Assembly (NCBI GenBank): GCA_030247855.1
Contig: JAPDRN010000023.1
Location: 62,001 to 126,000, forward strand
Direction: 5' to 3'
DNA: 64,000 bases
Origin: Knufia peltigerae
Taxonomy: Eukaryota > Ascomycota > Eurotiomycetes > Chaetothyriales > Trichomeriaceae
This document shows, piece after piece, positions 22,626 through 32,727 of the stretch; position 1 is the stretch's first letter; each line of letters starts with the position of its first letter. Under the pieces are notes generated by a model. It made no database searches. It saw nothing but the letters and a program-made list of their open reading frames with translations, and was not told the origin of the DNA. The translations under genes and the position numbers were made by a program.

Positions 22626-22857
22626 ATTGGCGTGGTGGTAGGGTATCACTTGTAACACAACGTACTACTCTCGTACTGTATATGTAGATGGGCGCCGGGG
22701 AAGAGATAACCGAGAGAGAAAGAAAAACGTGGTTTTCTCTCTCGCAGGGTTGATACCCATATTTATTGCATGATCAGGGCATGGTGTATACCTACCAGAC
22801 ACGGACGATGCAGGGGCGGGTTGCACTACGAATGGTCAGTCTTGTATCCGCAGTGAC

Positions 22858-22872
22858 ATCTGATAAGATAAA
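22858..22872 (+). promoter_or_regulatory. Iron-regulator (SreA/Sre1-type) GATA site
   Basis: ATCTGATAA at 22858-22866 matches the extended ATCWGATAA consensus of fungal iron-responsive GATA repressors. It is overlapped by a second GATAA (22865-22870). It lies 233 bases upstream of the siderophore transporter ATG. Confidence 0.6.
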
Positions 22873-24305
22873 TTTCTCGCCGTTAGCTCCACTAGGTTAA
22901 AGAAAATTCTGGTGATGGTGGCATTGAGTATTGTGGAGGGGGATGAGACAAGGGTATGGACGAGTAGGCTCTCATCCATTCCGGTAAAGCCGAGTTTGCG
23001 GGTCGTGTACAGGACCGTACTCGAGGGACTTTTACATACGAGGACAGGGTGAACCCTGTGTGTGACCACTACAGCCCCTCAAGCATGACAGTTACAGGCT
23101 GGAAGGAGTACAAGAGTCGAGCTTGACGAAGCTTGCTGGAGCTTCGCGGCGCCAACATTCTTGGCTTGTGTTCCGACGATTGCGGGTGGATTCCAGGCTG
23201 TAAGAACATAAATAATACGGACATCAGTTGGCGTGCCAATAGTCAGTTCCGTTCAGAGCATCAACAGCCCGCGTCAACTAGGCGAAATGAGGCATTTCTG
23301 GTGGAAAATCTTTCTTGTTGTTGGTTTTAGGCGTCGTAATCAAATCTTATCGCCTTCAACTTGCCTCGACTGACATCCATGACCCTCGATCATATCTTAT
23401 CAATCGACTCGAGAACAGTATTTCGGGAGCATCATACATCATCAACACCATGCATTGGGATCCTCATCTGCATGTTGACGTCCTTTGATACCTTACCTGC
23501 GTAATGGTGACCTCCACAACCATCAGGCAATACTCGTAGTAGCCCTGTCTAGCCTAGCGACCCGACCGTGAGCTGGGGGCCATGTTGCCTTGTAACACAC
23601 GTCTTCCACAACGGTGTCCGATGCTCGGAACACTAGGACCATCTTTCTACGAAGGCAACGGAGCACCCAATTCTTTTCGCTTCCGACGGTAGTAACAATT
23701 TAGCCCATCTTATAGTCCAGCGGCAACATGTCCAGGGCTTAATTACTAGACCTAAATGGACATCTTTAGTATTGATTGAATCGTCGTCGTCAATATTTAT
23801 CCCGCGTCACCTTGATTCCTGAGATCAGAACAACATGGAAGGCAACATGTCCAGAACGTTCCAAGGCAGAGCGCGTTTGACATCTCTCGCATGCCTGGAA
23901 AACCAATCGACAATCGAATAATCCCTCAGCGCAGCGTGGCACCGCGCGACGAGACGAGCATGACATAGCTCATTATTCAGTTCATACGAGGACTTGGTAA
24001 AGAACATTTGAACAACGACAGTTCCAGTACGAATGTCCCACAATGATGTTAACAGAAAGTCCTCCCATGGTACGATAGGAAAAGAGTGACGAGGCTTGTC
24101 TCTTCAACAAGGCTGATTATCTAATGTGCCGTTCAAGCCCTATCTGCATCAAGGGATATTGTACTCCTTGTGCCGCAGATTCGGATTTGACTCTAGTAGA
24201 TCTGACTCTTTTTGATTCACAATCTCTTCTGAGTTAGCTAATCTACCGCACAGGAAAAACAACCGGGTAACGGAGCACATCCGAACGGTATTATAGGTAA
24301 ATGAG

Positions 24306-24325
24306 GTACGAGTACGGAGTACTCC
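24306..24325. repeat. GTACGAGTACGGAGTACTCC element
   Basis: It combines the two dispersed words and contains the perfect palindrome GGAGTACTCC. It lies about 360 bases upstream of the SDR start. Confidence 0.55.
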
Positions 24326-24682
24326 ATGTCCATGTCGGAAGATTTCCGCCCGAGTCCCGCTTTGTTCGTGGTTTCTCTCCCCCGCGCAGAACCCCGAAAA
24401 AGCACCACAACGGCAGCACCACGCAGCAAGTAACCGGTAGTTGAACCACAACGAGCGTTTAAAAGGAAATTGTACGGAACATCCACTGTAATATATCATC
24501 GACAAAGCTCCCTACGGAATCAACCCCTGCCTAAACGGGGTTTTTTTCGTGTTGGAAAGAGGAAGTCTCCACGACGCCTCACATCGATTTACATCTACTT
24601 CTCTCACCTCGACACTTTCTTTTTGGTACTCTCAACTCGTCACTGATTTCTTCTCGACCGACTCTTCATATCCGTACCGACA

Positions 24683-25554
24683 ATGACGACCGCCAAAGTC
24701 GCCCTCGTCACCGCCTCCAGCGCCGGTTTGGGTGCCGCGACCGTCAAAGCCCTGGCTCCCTTCTTCCGGGTGGTGGTCAACTACAACTCGAGGCTGGAAA
24801 AGGCACAGGAGGTGATTTCACAGGCCTCTTCGATCGCTCCGACGTACACCCTCTCGACCAACGAACAGCGCTTCCACGCCATCAAGGCCGACGTGTCACA
24901 GAGGTCCGAGATCCAGCGCCTCGTGGCCGAGACCGTCGGCGTCATGGGCCGGCTGGACGTCGTGGTCAGCAACGCCGGTTGGACCCGACTGACCAATTTC
25001 TTCGACATCGAACAGCAGGTCAACGAGGAAGATTGGGACCGTTGTTTCAACGTCAACGTCAAGAGCCACCTGTGGCTGCTGTACGCCGCCAAGGACCACC
25101 TCGAAAAGGCCGCCGACGAGGAGGGTGGCATCGGCGGCGCCTTCGTCACCGTCGCCAGTCTGGCGGGCGTGAGGCCGAGCGGTTCCAGCCTGCCGTACAG
25201 TGTCACCAAGGCGGCCGAGATTCACCTGACAAAGGGTCTCGCCATGATCTGTGGTCGGAAAATCAGGTGCAACAGTGTCAGTCCTGGCTTGATGTTGACC
25301 GAGTGGTAAGTTTTTCTTTTTTGGCTCTTTTCTTTCTTTTTGTGCCTTGCCTTTTCTCTTTTCCCCTTCCGCTCTGACAAAAAAAAAACAGGGGCAACAA
25401 ATTTCCGGAAACAAAAGTCAAAGCTACTACCGATAAATCGGCTCTCAAGTCGACGGCCGTTCCCGAAGACGTAGCGGATCAGATCAAGACGGTGGTATTG
25501 AGTAAATCGATCACAGGCCAGAATATCGTCATGGATTGCGGTATCGCCATATAG
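24683..25554 (+). CDS. Short-chain dehydrogenase/reductase
   Basis: Two exons: 24683-25305 and 25392-25554, 261 residues. The intron is CT-rich, starting GTAAGT and ending ACAG. The cofactor motif is TASSAGLG, a TGxxxGxG variant with Ala in place of the first Gly. NAG is present (VVSNAGW), and the catalytic triad is Ser159 (VASLAG), Tyr172 and Lys176 (PYSVTKAA). VSPGLMLTEW and the C-terminal SITGQNIVMDCGI are typical of classical SDRs. The basic patch after beta2 (NYNSRLEKA) suggests NADP(H). The substrate is unknown. It sits at the edge of the accessory block and may or may not belong to the epoxide/diol set. Confidence 0.88.
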
Positions 25555-25688
25555 AAAATACAAATCTAAACCTCAAAGAGCACTCTCGTGGTTCATCATG
25601 TCATCCTAACGTATTTAGCTAAGCTAAGGTTAAGCCACATCCCATCCGGCCTGGTCTCTGTGTGTACTCCGTCGAGATTCACACAGGA

Positions 25689-26261
25689 TCATGGGAGATC
25701 CTCATCAATAATGACACCCTCTATTCCGACTGCGTCCAGCTCGGCTCTGCTGTGACCGGAATACCCAACCTGGTCATCGTTGCTGCTTGATGGACCTTCG
25801 CACCCAAGCCAATCTCCATGAAGCTCCTGAGAACCCATGCTGCGGGGGTCCATGTTCAGTAGTTCTATATCGGCTGATATCCGTTCCATCCTATCGTTGC
25901 TCGTGGCGAGGCGTACTAGTCTGGTGCTATCCCGTTGCCTATTCTTTGCAAGCAAGCTGTCGAACCTGCCTCTTTCGACATGCAAAAGTCGAAGTGCAGT
26001 AAGATGCTCGTCCGATCTTTCGCGTAATCGTAAAAACAACCCTCTTAGCGCGGTGATGCTTCTGATGACCAGCTTCCTGACATCATCATCTTCAAGGCGA
26101 ATATTGTCCGTATCGTTGGGTTGGTGAATGAGGAGAGCACGAAACCAGTCGGATGGCAGGATGTCATTTTGGGCGATCGGGCCAAATATGTAGTGACACA
26201 TATCGAGTTCTGTGAGTATGGCCTTCAAGATTGGGCGTGGGATGAGAATTGAATGAGACAT
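25689..26261 (-). CDS. Hypothetical protein, possibly the 3' part of a frameshifted gene
   Basis: An open frame of 190 residues from an ATG at 26261. I recognise no domain. The composition is soluble and charged (DDDVRKLVIRSITALRGLFLR, ISADIELLNMDP), with an acidic C-terminus. The run PRPILKAILTELDMCHY just after the start looks like the middle of a globular protein rather than a beginning. A coding-like segment in another frame lies immediately upstream (26262-26475), so the intact gene may be longer. It is tandem to Sgd1, whose 3' end is at 26580. Confidence 0.45.
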   Translation of the reverse strand: MSHSILIPRPILKAILTELDMCHYIFGPIAQNDILPSDWFRALLIHQPNDTDNIRLEDDDVRKLVIRSITALRGLFLRLRERSDEHLTALRLLHVERGRFDSLLAKNRQRDSTRLVRLATSNDRMERISADIELLNMDPRSMGSQELHGDWLGCEGPSSSNDDQVGYSGHSRAELDAVGIEGVIIDEDLP

Positions 26262-26475
26262 TCTGGGATAGGGTGGTGGTAATGCTAGAGACCTCGAGGC
26301 ATGGATGTCGAAAGAGGCGGTCGTGAAATGCGAAGTCGACCCAGCATTGCATCGTCGTTATATACCCATAGTCGACAAACAGTGTCGACGGCGACTCAAA
26401 CACTTCTCCGAACAGAATCAGGCTCGTTGCACGTTCATATCCAACTGTGGGAGTGTCGTAGATGTTGACAACATC
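26262..26475 (-). pseudogene. Coding-like segment in a different frame upstream of 26261
   Basis: The frame opened after a TGA at 26476-26478 reads as convincing protein (GYERATSLILFGEVFESPS, then FAFHDRLFRHPCLEV). It runs on past 26300 in a frame one base off from the downstream open frame. No GT-AG intron of suitable length and phase joins the two. Either one base has been gained or lost, or an unusual splice is used. No good ATG is evident, and an upstream exon may be missing. Confidence 0.35.
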
Positions 26476-26579
26476 TCACAGGTTTGAAGGACGATGCTAT
26501 TGCGGCCCTGAGCCAATATTGGGCACGCATCTTGACAGGTTTTTGTTTAGTCACGAAGATAACACATTCTGATACGCAT

Positions 26580-29102
26580 TCAGTCGCCCATAACATTGGT
26601 CCCGGGCTCTAGGCGTGAGAGTGTGTCCAATGCCACCTTGCAGCCCCTTTTGACCGTATCCTTGTCCGACTTTGATATCAGGTCAGAGTGTCGGACATTC
26701 TTTTTGACAAAGTATTGCAAACGTTTGATGACCTGAGGTGTCTCGATTGCTCGATCAAACAACTTCGGTAAAGAATCGCTCTTCGAATTCCTGGCCTCAA
26801 TCATGATCATGATAAGCAACAACTCGACAAACATGCTTGTTCGTTCTTTGATGTATGCCAAATCGAGCACCTTGAGCACACCAATAGTCACACCTCCATC
26901 GAGGATAAGGTGAGCATACAGCTTTGCCAGGTTCGCAATCTCGTTCATCTCGACGTTTTGATCTCCATCGTCGTTCGTATCATCGTCAATGTCTGCGTTC
27001 TCACCTAGCCTCCTGAAAAATCCCCACAAGGCGAATTGAAATGCTTTACGCAAGCGCTTTTCCAGGCACAGTCTCTTAGCCACCAGCGTGTAGTAGTGGT
27101 TGTAGGGATTCTCTCCGGCCGCACAACGAAGTAGAACTCTCGGGATCTCTTGCATTTGGTTTTGCTTGAGACGAAGCTTCATTAGGCGGACATGAGCGTC
27201 CTTGTAATCCACGGCCGACAATAGAGCCACGAAGATGGACCGCCTGACATCTGTATTCATCCCATACTCTCGAGCAAGAGCGACCAAATCAACCGAGCCA
27301 TCGTTTTCATCTTCAAGTTCACCCTCAAAGATGGTGGTTGTCTCGGTAAGGTCATCTATGGCACGAGCTGATTCATTCCCTTTCCAACTCGCACCTACAA
27401 GCCACCATTTGCCCTTCTTGTCGCTGTTCTTGATATCATCTCGAGTAATCCGTAGCGGCTCCGATGCTCTCAAGGCACGATTGTTAAGACTTCCCAGCGC
27501 TTTCCTCATCTGTGTGATGTGCTCGCTGGCAAGACCCACGTTGCTCGTAGTCTTCAATTTGTTGTTCTTTAGATCTGTAATCATATCCATCATAACCCTA
27601 GTTCTTGCACTTATTTTCTCTCCCGCTGCGTTCATCTTCTCAACTGTCTTCGCCATCGATCGAACAATAGCCATTAGTGACGATGGATCATCTCGTCGAA
27701 GCTGTGGTCCAGAGTCACGGACAATTCGAAGTAGTAATTCGGTGTTGTTCTCGGTCAACTCCTCAAGCAAGAGCCTGATATGATCGAAGATAATTGTGCT
27801 GCTCACAACGTTGAATGTGAACAGGTTGGACAACAAACTGATTAGATTCAATGCTTCCTTTCCAGCTGCCTCGTCGCCATGATATAGGTCGAAGCGATCC
27901 ACAAGTTGTGAAAGTAGCTCTGCACCGAAGTCTACCCCAATCACTTTGTAGACGGCTGCTGAAAATGCTGCATGGAGGATAACGAATGTATTCTGAAGAG
28001 TCGACTTGCTGCTGAATTGGGTCAGAAGCATTTCAATGAGAACAGATGTGACGTCTTGTCTGGGATTCGACTGATAGACCTTCTCAACCTCGTCAAGTAT
28101 AGATATGAGATTGGCTTCGGATAGCTTGTTCAGGTGTCCTTGAAGTTGACGCTTTAGTCTCTCTAGAGACGCTCCCTCAGAATTTTGCGCTTTCCTCAGC
28201 GACGGAGGGACATATTTGGAACCAGATGCATTCGCTGCAACAGGAGCAACGTAAGGGTTCTCGCGAACCTTCGCGGGTCGAGTCTGGGGCCTATGTTCCT
28301 CTTCTGATGCGAAACCCTCAAAATCATCTTCATCTTCATCGTCTTCGGTAAATCCCTCAAGGTCTTCATCTGACAAGTCGTCTTCATCCATATCTAGATA
28401 TCTGGCACTGTCGTCCTCGTCAACATCAAGACCTTCGTCGTTGTCCTCATCCCGATGTGCTGTCTTCCTCCTCTTACTCTCAAGCCAGTCGTCTTCTTCG
28501 TTCGCGTCCTTGTGTCCGCTCTCCTCCTCGTCTAGACCTTCAAGCAGATCATCCAGACCATCTTCAGTGAAAGACTTTGCTCTGGCTCTCTTCTTCAGCC
28601 CGAGTTTTCTCTCAAGCGCACTGATCTCTGCATCGTCCTGCGCCGCTCGGTCTCTGAAGGCTCTCGAGGACACATCTAAAACAAGGCCAGGCGACAAGGA
28701 CCGTGACCGACCCGTGTCGTCTTCAACAGATATCGATTTTGAGGGTGAGGGCGATCGATGTTTCGGCTTCTTCAATATGCTCTTTGGCGTGGCCTCGTCT
28801 TTCTTTGAGACTCTCTTCATAGTCGGCGGCGCTGGCAGAGAATCTTCCTCGCTCTCCCCATATTGCTCGTCCTCGTCCTCATCGTCTTGATGATCTTCCA
28901 CTCTCCTTTCCGGCTTCGAAACTTCCCTACGCTTCTTCTTCTCCAGGCGTTCAGCCTTGCGCTGTTCTTTTCTGTTCCTCAGCGCGCCATTCTGCGGTCG
29001 CCATCCCTGTGACTTGTTCTCTAGGCCCAACTCTCTCTCCAATGCAAATGGTAATTTCACGCCATTTTGACGTCTTGCCTGTCGCCCATTTGGTCTTGAC
29101 AT
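26580..29102 (-). CDS. sgd1: Sgd1/NOM1 nucleolar protein (MIF4G and MA3 domains)
   Basis: Intronless, 840 residues. The N-terminal 300 residues are highly charged with Lys/Arg blocks (KAERLEKKKRR) and long acidic runs, typical of nucleolar factors. The MIF4G domain begins near residue 315 (LKRQLQGHLNKLSEANL, LIEMLLTQFSS). The MA3 domain is near 620-750 (DVRRSIFVALLSAVDYKDAH, NPYNHYYTLVAKRLC). In yeast Sgd1 is essential for 18S rRNA maturation, working with the helicase Fal1; the human counterpart is NOM1. The ATG at 29102 is followed by SRPNGRQARRQNG. Its start faces that of SRP14 across 270 bases, so both probably share one bidirectional promoter. Confidence 0.92.
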   Translation of the reverse strand: MSRPNGRQARRQNGVKLPFALERELGLENKSQGWRPQNGALRNRKEQRKAERLEKKKRREVSKPERRVEDHQDDEDEDEQYGESEEDSLPAPPTMKRVSKKDEATPKSILKKPKHRSPSPSKSISVEDDTGRSRSLSPGLVLDVSSRAFRDRAAQDDAEISALERKLGLKKRARAKSFTEDGLDDLLEGLDEEESGHKDANEEDDWLESKRRKTAHRDEDNDEGLDVDEDDSARYLDMDEDDLSDEDLEGFTEDDEDEDDFEGFASEEEHRPQTRPAKVRENPYVAPVAANASGSKYVPPSLRKAQNSEGASLERLKRQLQGHLNKLSEANLISILDEVEKVYQSNPRQDVTSVLIEMLLTQFSSKSTLQNTFVILHAAFSAAVYKVIGVDFGAELLSQLVDRFDLYHGDEAAGKEALNLISLLSNLFTFNVVSSTIIFDHIRLLLEELTENNTELLLRIVRDSGPQLRRDDPSSLMAIVRSMAKTVEKMNAAGEKISARTRVMMDMITDLKNNKLKTTSNVGLASEHITQMRKALGSLNNRALRASEPLRITRDDIKNSDKKGKWWLVGASWKGNESARAIDDLTETTTIFEGELEDENDGSVDLVALAREYGMNTDVRRSIFVALLSAVDYKDAHVRLMKLRLKQNQMQEIPRVLLRCAAGENPYNHYYTLVAKRLCLEKRLRKAFQFALWGFFRRLGENADIDDDTNDDGDQNVEMNEIANLAKLYAHLILDGGVTIGVLKVLDLAYIKERTSMFVELLLIMIMIEARNSKSDSLPKLFDRAIETPQVIKRLQYFVKKNVRHSDLISKSDKDTVKRGCKVALDTLSRLEPGTNVMGD

Positions 29103-29372
29103 CTGGACCTTCGTCCTTGCGGCAAGCGACTGTCGACTCGTTCGTTAGAACAATCATGCACCAAAGTCGAGAAACTGCGACATTGTAGAAATTATTTCTG
29201 GCCGCGGCATTAACCGGCGATAAGCGAAGTGCCCTTCAATGGTTAGCGCAATCTTCCCCCACTGAACATCATAGTTTGGCGACCACAGTACAAAGTCCTT
29301 GTACGGGAATTCGAGCAGTCAAGTGCGACCAGCCAGCCCATACAGCAAGCAACAAAGGTGCTCCCGGGCAGG

Positions 29373-29826
29373 ATGGCTCAAGAACGTCTGAGCAACGAGA
29401 AAGTTAGTAGTTTCTGGACCAACGTCCCAAGACAATCATGTTCCCAAAGCTAATCGAATTATCATTACACAGTTTCTCTCCGGCCTTGCGCAGCTATTCA
29501 ACACAACCCACAGCCAGGCCCATGGCTCGGTGTTCCTGACTCAAAAGCCTCTGTCTACCGAAATCCCTTCTTCACAAATATTGATCCGCGCCACAAATGG
29601 CCTCTCGAAAGCGCATCGCACGCCGAAGACGAAGAGCACGAAACTCAGACTTGCGACTGTCGTCGAAACGGCCGATTTAGACACATTCTACACCCGGTAC
29701 GCCGAAGTATGCAAAAAGGGTATGGAGGCTCTAAGGAAGAGAGATAAGAAGAAGGCCAAGGAGAAGGCGAAAGCCAAGAAGAAGAATAAAGGAACAGGTG
29801 CTGCTGCTGCCGGTGCGCCGAGTTGA
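29373..29826 (+). CDS. srp14: Signal recognition particle subunit SRP14
   Basis: Two exons: a 30-base first exon 29373-29402 (MAQERLSNEK) and 29473-29826, 127 residues. The intron starts GTTAGT and contains GCTAAT. Family features are FLSGLAQLFNTTH, then HGSVFLTQK and LDTFYTRYAEVCKKGMEALRKRDKK. The tail is very Lys-rich (KAKEKAKAKKKNKG). SRP14 forms the Alu-domain part of SRP, which slows elongation while the ribosome is targeted to the ER. Its length is close to that of other fungal SRP14 proteins. Confidence 0.92.
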
Positions 29827-30435
29827 GATGGAACGAACGAACGATCTTTCACGACTAGACACCGTACACAACATGGACGAAAGACATTGAGCAAATGGAC
29901 TTGCCGCTTTCTAAAGAAGCCACCCGTTACCGACGCAACAGGCACACATGCGAGAAAATAATTTCGAAAGGTCCACCGGCCCATTTGTACACGCCGGCTC
30001 TGTTCATGGCTGATCGAAGCATATACATCCAGCCGCGATGGGGACGATCAAGCATGAATAGGAAGGGACTATCTACCGATACCCAATAGAAGGCGGCACG
30101 GTCAACGATGACCACCTGGGCGACTTCAAGCTAAAACCATGTGCTAGTGCGAGAACGCTAGAATGGAACATCGAACGGAGGACAAGATTTTCAATTGCTC
30201 ATAGATGTGGGGGAAATGGACAGTCATGTTTTATGCAAATCTGTTCTCTCTGGCCTGAGTATACCTACATAGCTAGCAAAATAAATTTCCACCATACTTG
30301 GATTGTTGTTATCGTAAAGTCTTACTCCTTCCCATAAACACCATGCTCAAAGACAAAAAACAGGGTTGGATGGCTAGATGATATACACCCTTTTCAATAT
30401 TGCAAAATGAGTAGCTATATTACTTGCGTAGCAAC
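29827..30435. other. Intergenic region between convergent genes
   Basis: 3' flanks of srp14 (+) and inp1 (-). Several A/T-rich stretches could be polyadenylation regions. No gene is seen. Confidence 0.5.
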
Positions 30436-32727
30436 TCAATCCAAATCAAACATCGAATCAGTATCATTGTCGTTGCTTATTGCTGTCGACATTCTGGGAC
30501 TATCGCTCAGACTTCTTCGTCGACGGATAGGGATGCCGAAATCATCCTCGTCATCACTGCCGTGATGCCTGGAGCTGACTTGATCCGGAAAACTCGACCT
30601 TCGCCGGTGTTGATCTGGTTTTCGAAACAGATCACCACTGAGTAAATCACTGACAGTGGCACCTCCAGCTATCCTAGCAAGTATATGGACAAGGAGAACA
30701 ACTGCTTCAATAGGCTTGACCAAGGCTATATTACAGGCTTTGTGGAGAATCTCGGAAGTAAAATGGTTCCCTTGTGTTGGCGACGGTGGTGAGAAGATTG
30801 TTGTAGAAGGTGGGAGAGGAGATAGCGACCGTTTCTTTTCAAGTCGTCGTCTCAAACCGGCAGTCACTGGTGACTCAGGGGTACATACCTCCGGCCAAGA
30901 TGAATCTGAAGTAGGCGATCTCCCCAATGCAGGCGTTGATGGCTTGTCTGAAGAGTCGTCCGCGGATTGGCGGGCGTCAACATTGGAGGCTGTGATAGTC
31001 ATCTCTGAAACACCCCGTTTGTGTTGTGGTTTTGATAGAGAAAATGGATCAAATTTTTCATCTTTGGGGGTCTTTTCTGTGTCAAATGCCCGTATGGACT
31101 GTTCTGAAAAGTCTTCTGCCAAAGAGTTCGTTGTATGGAACGAGTCCAAGCTTGAAACGCTGCTTCTTGCATCGTCATCTTTTGATGGTTCCTCGGCTTC
31201 ATCGACTGCATTCAAATCGAGAAGTGATTGCTTGGCTTCAATTGACACCTTTTCTTTTTGCGAATCATTTTGTGTAGATATTGGGTCGGAGTTGGTAATA
31301 TCGCTCGCGGGTTGGCTTTCTGAAGCATATTCATCGATGGATGACGCCGAGGAGATCTCTGCTTGAGCGGACGCAGGGGCGGGGTCAGCCGGCGGTGATA
31401 ATTGTTCAGGAGAACTTTCTTCCTCTGGCACAACGCTCTCTTCTGTCACTTGCAAGAATTCTTGAGAGTCTGGCTCTTCCTTAGTACTTCCGGTCTGGTC
31501 AGAGTTGTCTTCCAGGCGATGAGAGAAGGACTCGGTCTTTTCATTGTGAGACTGATCGCCCGCAGTGTGTCCATCTTCTGCTATAGAAGGAACATCGGTG
31601 GTCACGCTGTTAGCCGAGGGGTCTTCCTTCGCCGCAATCTCTACCGGATGGGCCTGTGAAATGATATCCGACTCTGTGTGATCAATGTCCCTTAGTGCTG
31701 TCGATTCGACCTCGGTGGCATGATCAGACTGTCTATCTATAGAAGACTTGCTAGAAGAGCGCGAATTGCTTTGCAAGTCTGATTCGGCGGTCAAGACATG
31801 ATCCTCAGGCATCGGCGAGGGGTTGTCGCTGTGGCCTTCGTCGTCTTGACTGTATGATTCTTCATGTGCTCTGTCGCTCATCATTTCACTAGATGCCAGA
31901 CTAGATGGTGTACTCGGACGCCACCTGTCGCCTTCCAAAGATGGGATCGGGGAAGTGTCACGAGACAATGAATAACCATAATCCGATCCACGACGACCAT
32001 ATGTATGTAAGGGTGTCGAGCTTGTAGGACCTTGCAAGCTCCATGCCCTTGATGTCTTCGATCTGCGAAGAGGCAATGGATCTGTTGAAGGACTTGTGGG
32101 TTGCGAAGGTGGTCTCCTTTTCCAGACACCTTTCCGACGAGGTGTAATGGCGTCCTCTGGAAGATCGACGTGGAAAGCTCGTTTGAACGGGCAGGGCGTC
32201 CTCTCATACCTGAGGACTTTACTCAGCACAGTCTTCAGTTCTTCCACCTTCTGTTTGTCCTCCTGTGTTTCTGAGGGCAGTTCTATTCGATAATAGCGGA
32301 ATTTCCCAGTTCTTAAAACGAATTTAGATTCACCATCAACACACCAACATTGCGAGTTGCGCATGATGGTGTGGATGACTTTCTGATCCGCAGATTTCAG
32401 GAAATTGCTGGAGCCACGAACTTTCTCGATCATGATCTGCCCAGTCGCAGCTAAGGTTTCGGTTCTCGACCTCCATGGCAATGTTTCTATTGTATCGACC
32501 GGATAATCAGTGTCGGGTGGAATATCTTTGTTTTGCGCAGGGATTGATTCCTTGGGCGGCGAGAAGGCAATGATGCGCGCCGAGGGATGGGAAAACAAGA
32601 CATTGGCGTCAGCATCTGATCTGTCGAGACCTGCTCTCTCATGTACGGACAACTGTCGCGCAGGTAAAGTGAAGGACCTCCGAAACCCTTGTAGTGGAGG
32701 TCGATCGCCGTAGGAATGGGTGGCCAT
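30436..32727 (-). CDS. inp1: Inheritance of peroxisomes protein 1 (Inp1)
   Basis: Intronless, 763 residues. The conserved Inp1 region lies in the N-terminal third: GSSNFLKSADQKVIHTIM, SQCWCVDGESKFVLR, YYRIELPSE and RYERTPCPFKRAFHVDLP. This is a PH-like domain that in yeast helps tether peroxisomes to the mother-cell cortex. The middle is a long Ser/Glu/Asp-rich disordered region. Near the C-terminus is a hydrophobic helix (LVKPIEAVVLLVHILARIAGG), then an Arg-rich patch and an acidic end. The ATG at 32727 starts MATHSYGDRPP; the open frame reaches 32769 only through a TTG. Role in a hyphal fungus is inferred: retention or partition of peroxisomes. Confidence 0.88.
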   Translation of the reverse strand: MATHSYGDRPPLQGFRRSFTLPARQLSVHERAGLDRSDADANVLFSHPSARIIAFSPPKESIPAQNKDIPPDTDYPVDTIETLPWRSRTETLAATGQIMIEKVRGSSNFLKSADQKVIHTIMRNSQCWCVDGESKFVLRTGKFRYYRIELPSETQEDKQKVEELKTVLSKVLRYERTPCPFKRAFHVDLPEDAITPRRKGVWKRRPPSQPTSPSTDPLPLRRSKTSRAWSLQGPTSSTPLHTYGRRGSDYGYSLSRDTSPIPSLEGDRWRPSTPSSLASSEMMSDRAHEESYSQDDEGHSDNPSPMPEDHVLTAESDLQSNSRSSSKSSIDRQSDHATEVESTALRDIDHTESDIISQAHPVEIAAKEDPSANSVTTDVPSIAEDGHTAGDQSHNEKTESFSHRLEDNSDQTGSTKEEPDSQEFLQVTEESVVPEEESSPEQLSPPADPAPASAQAEISSASSIDEYASESQPASDITNSDPISTQNDSQKEKVSIEAKQSLLDLNAVDEAEEPSKDDDARSSVSSLDSFHTTNSLAEDFSEQSIRAFDTEKTPKDEKFDPFSLSKPQHKRGVSEMTITASNVDARQSADDSSDKPSTPALGRSPTSDSSWPEVCTPESPVTAGLRRRLEKKRSLSPLPPSTTIFSPPSPTQGNHFTSEILHKACNIALVKPIEAVVLLVHILARIAGGATVSDLLSGDLFRKPDQHRRRSSFPDQVSSRHHGSDDEDDFGIPIRRRRSLSDSPRMSTAISNDNDTDSMFDLD

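Larger units (their letters stand above)
22626..24682. other. Long divergent intergenic region, siderophore transporter (-) and SDR (+)
   Basis: About 2 kb without a convincing gene. It holds several GATA words (22704-22709, 22858-22872, 23346-23351, 23394-23402), a repeated 14-mer at 23722 and 23841, and a strong GTACGAGTACGGAGTACTCC element at 24306. A frame at 23825-24043 (72 residues) is protein-like but has no start context or domain. Confidence 0.45.
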
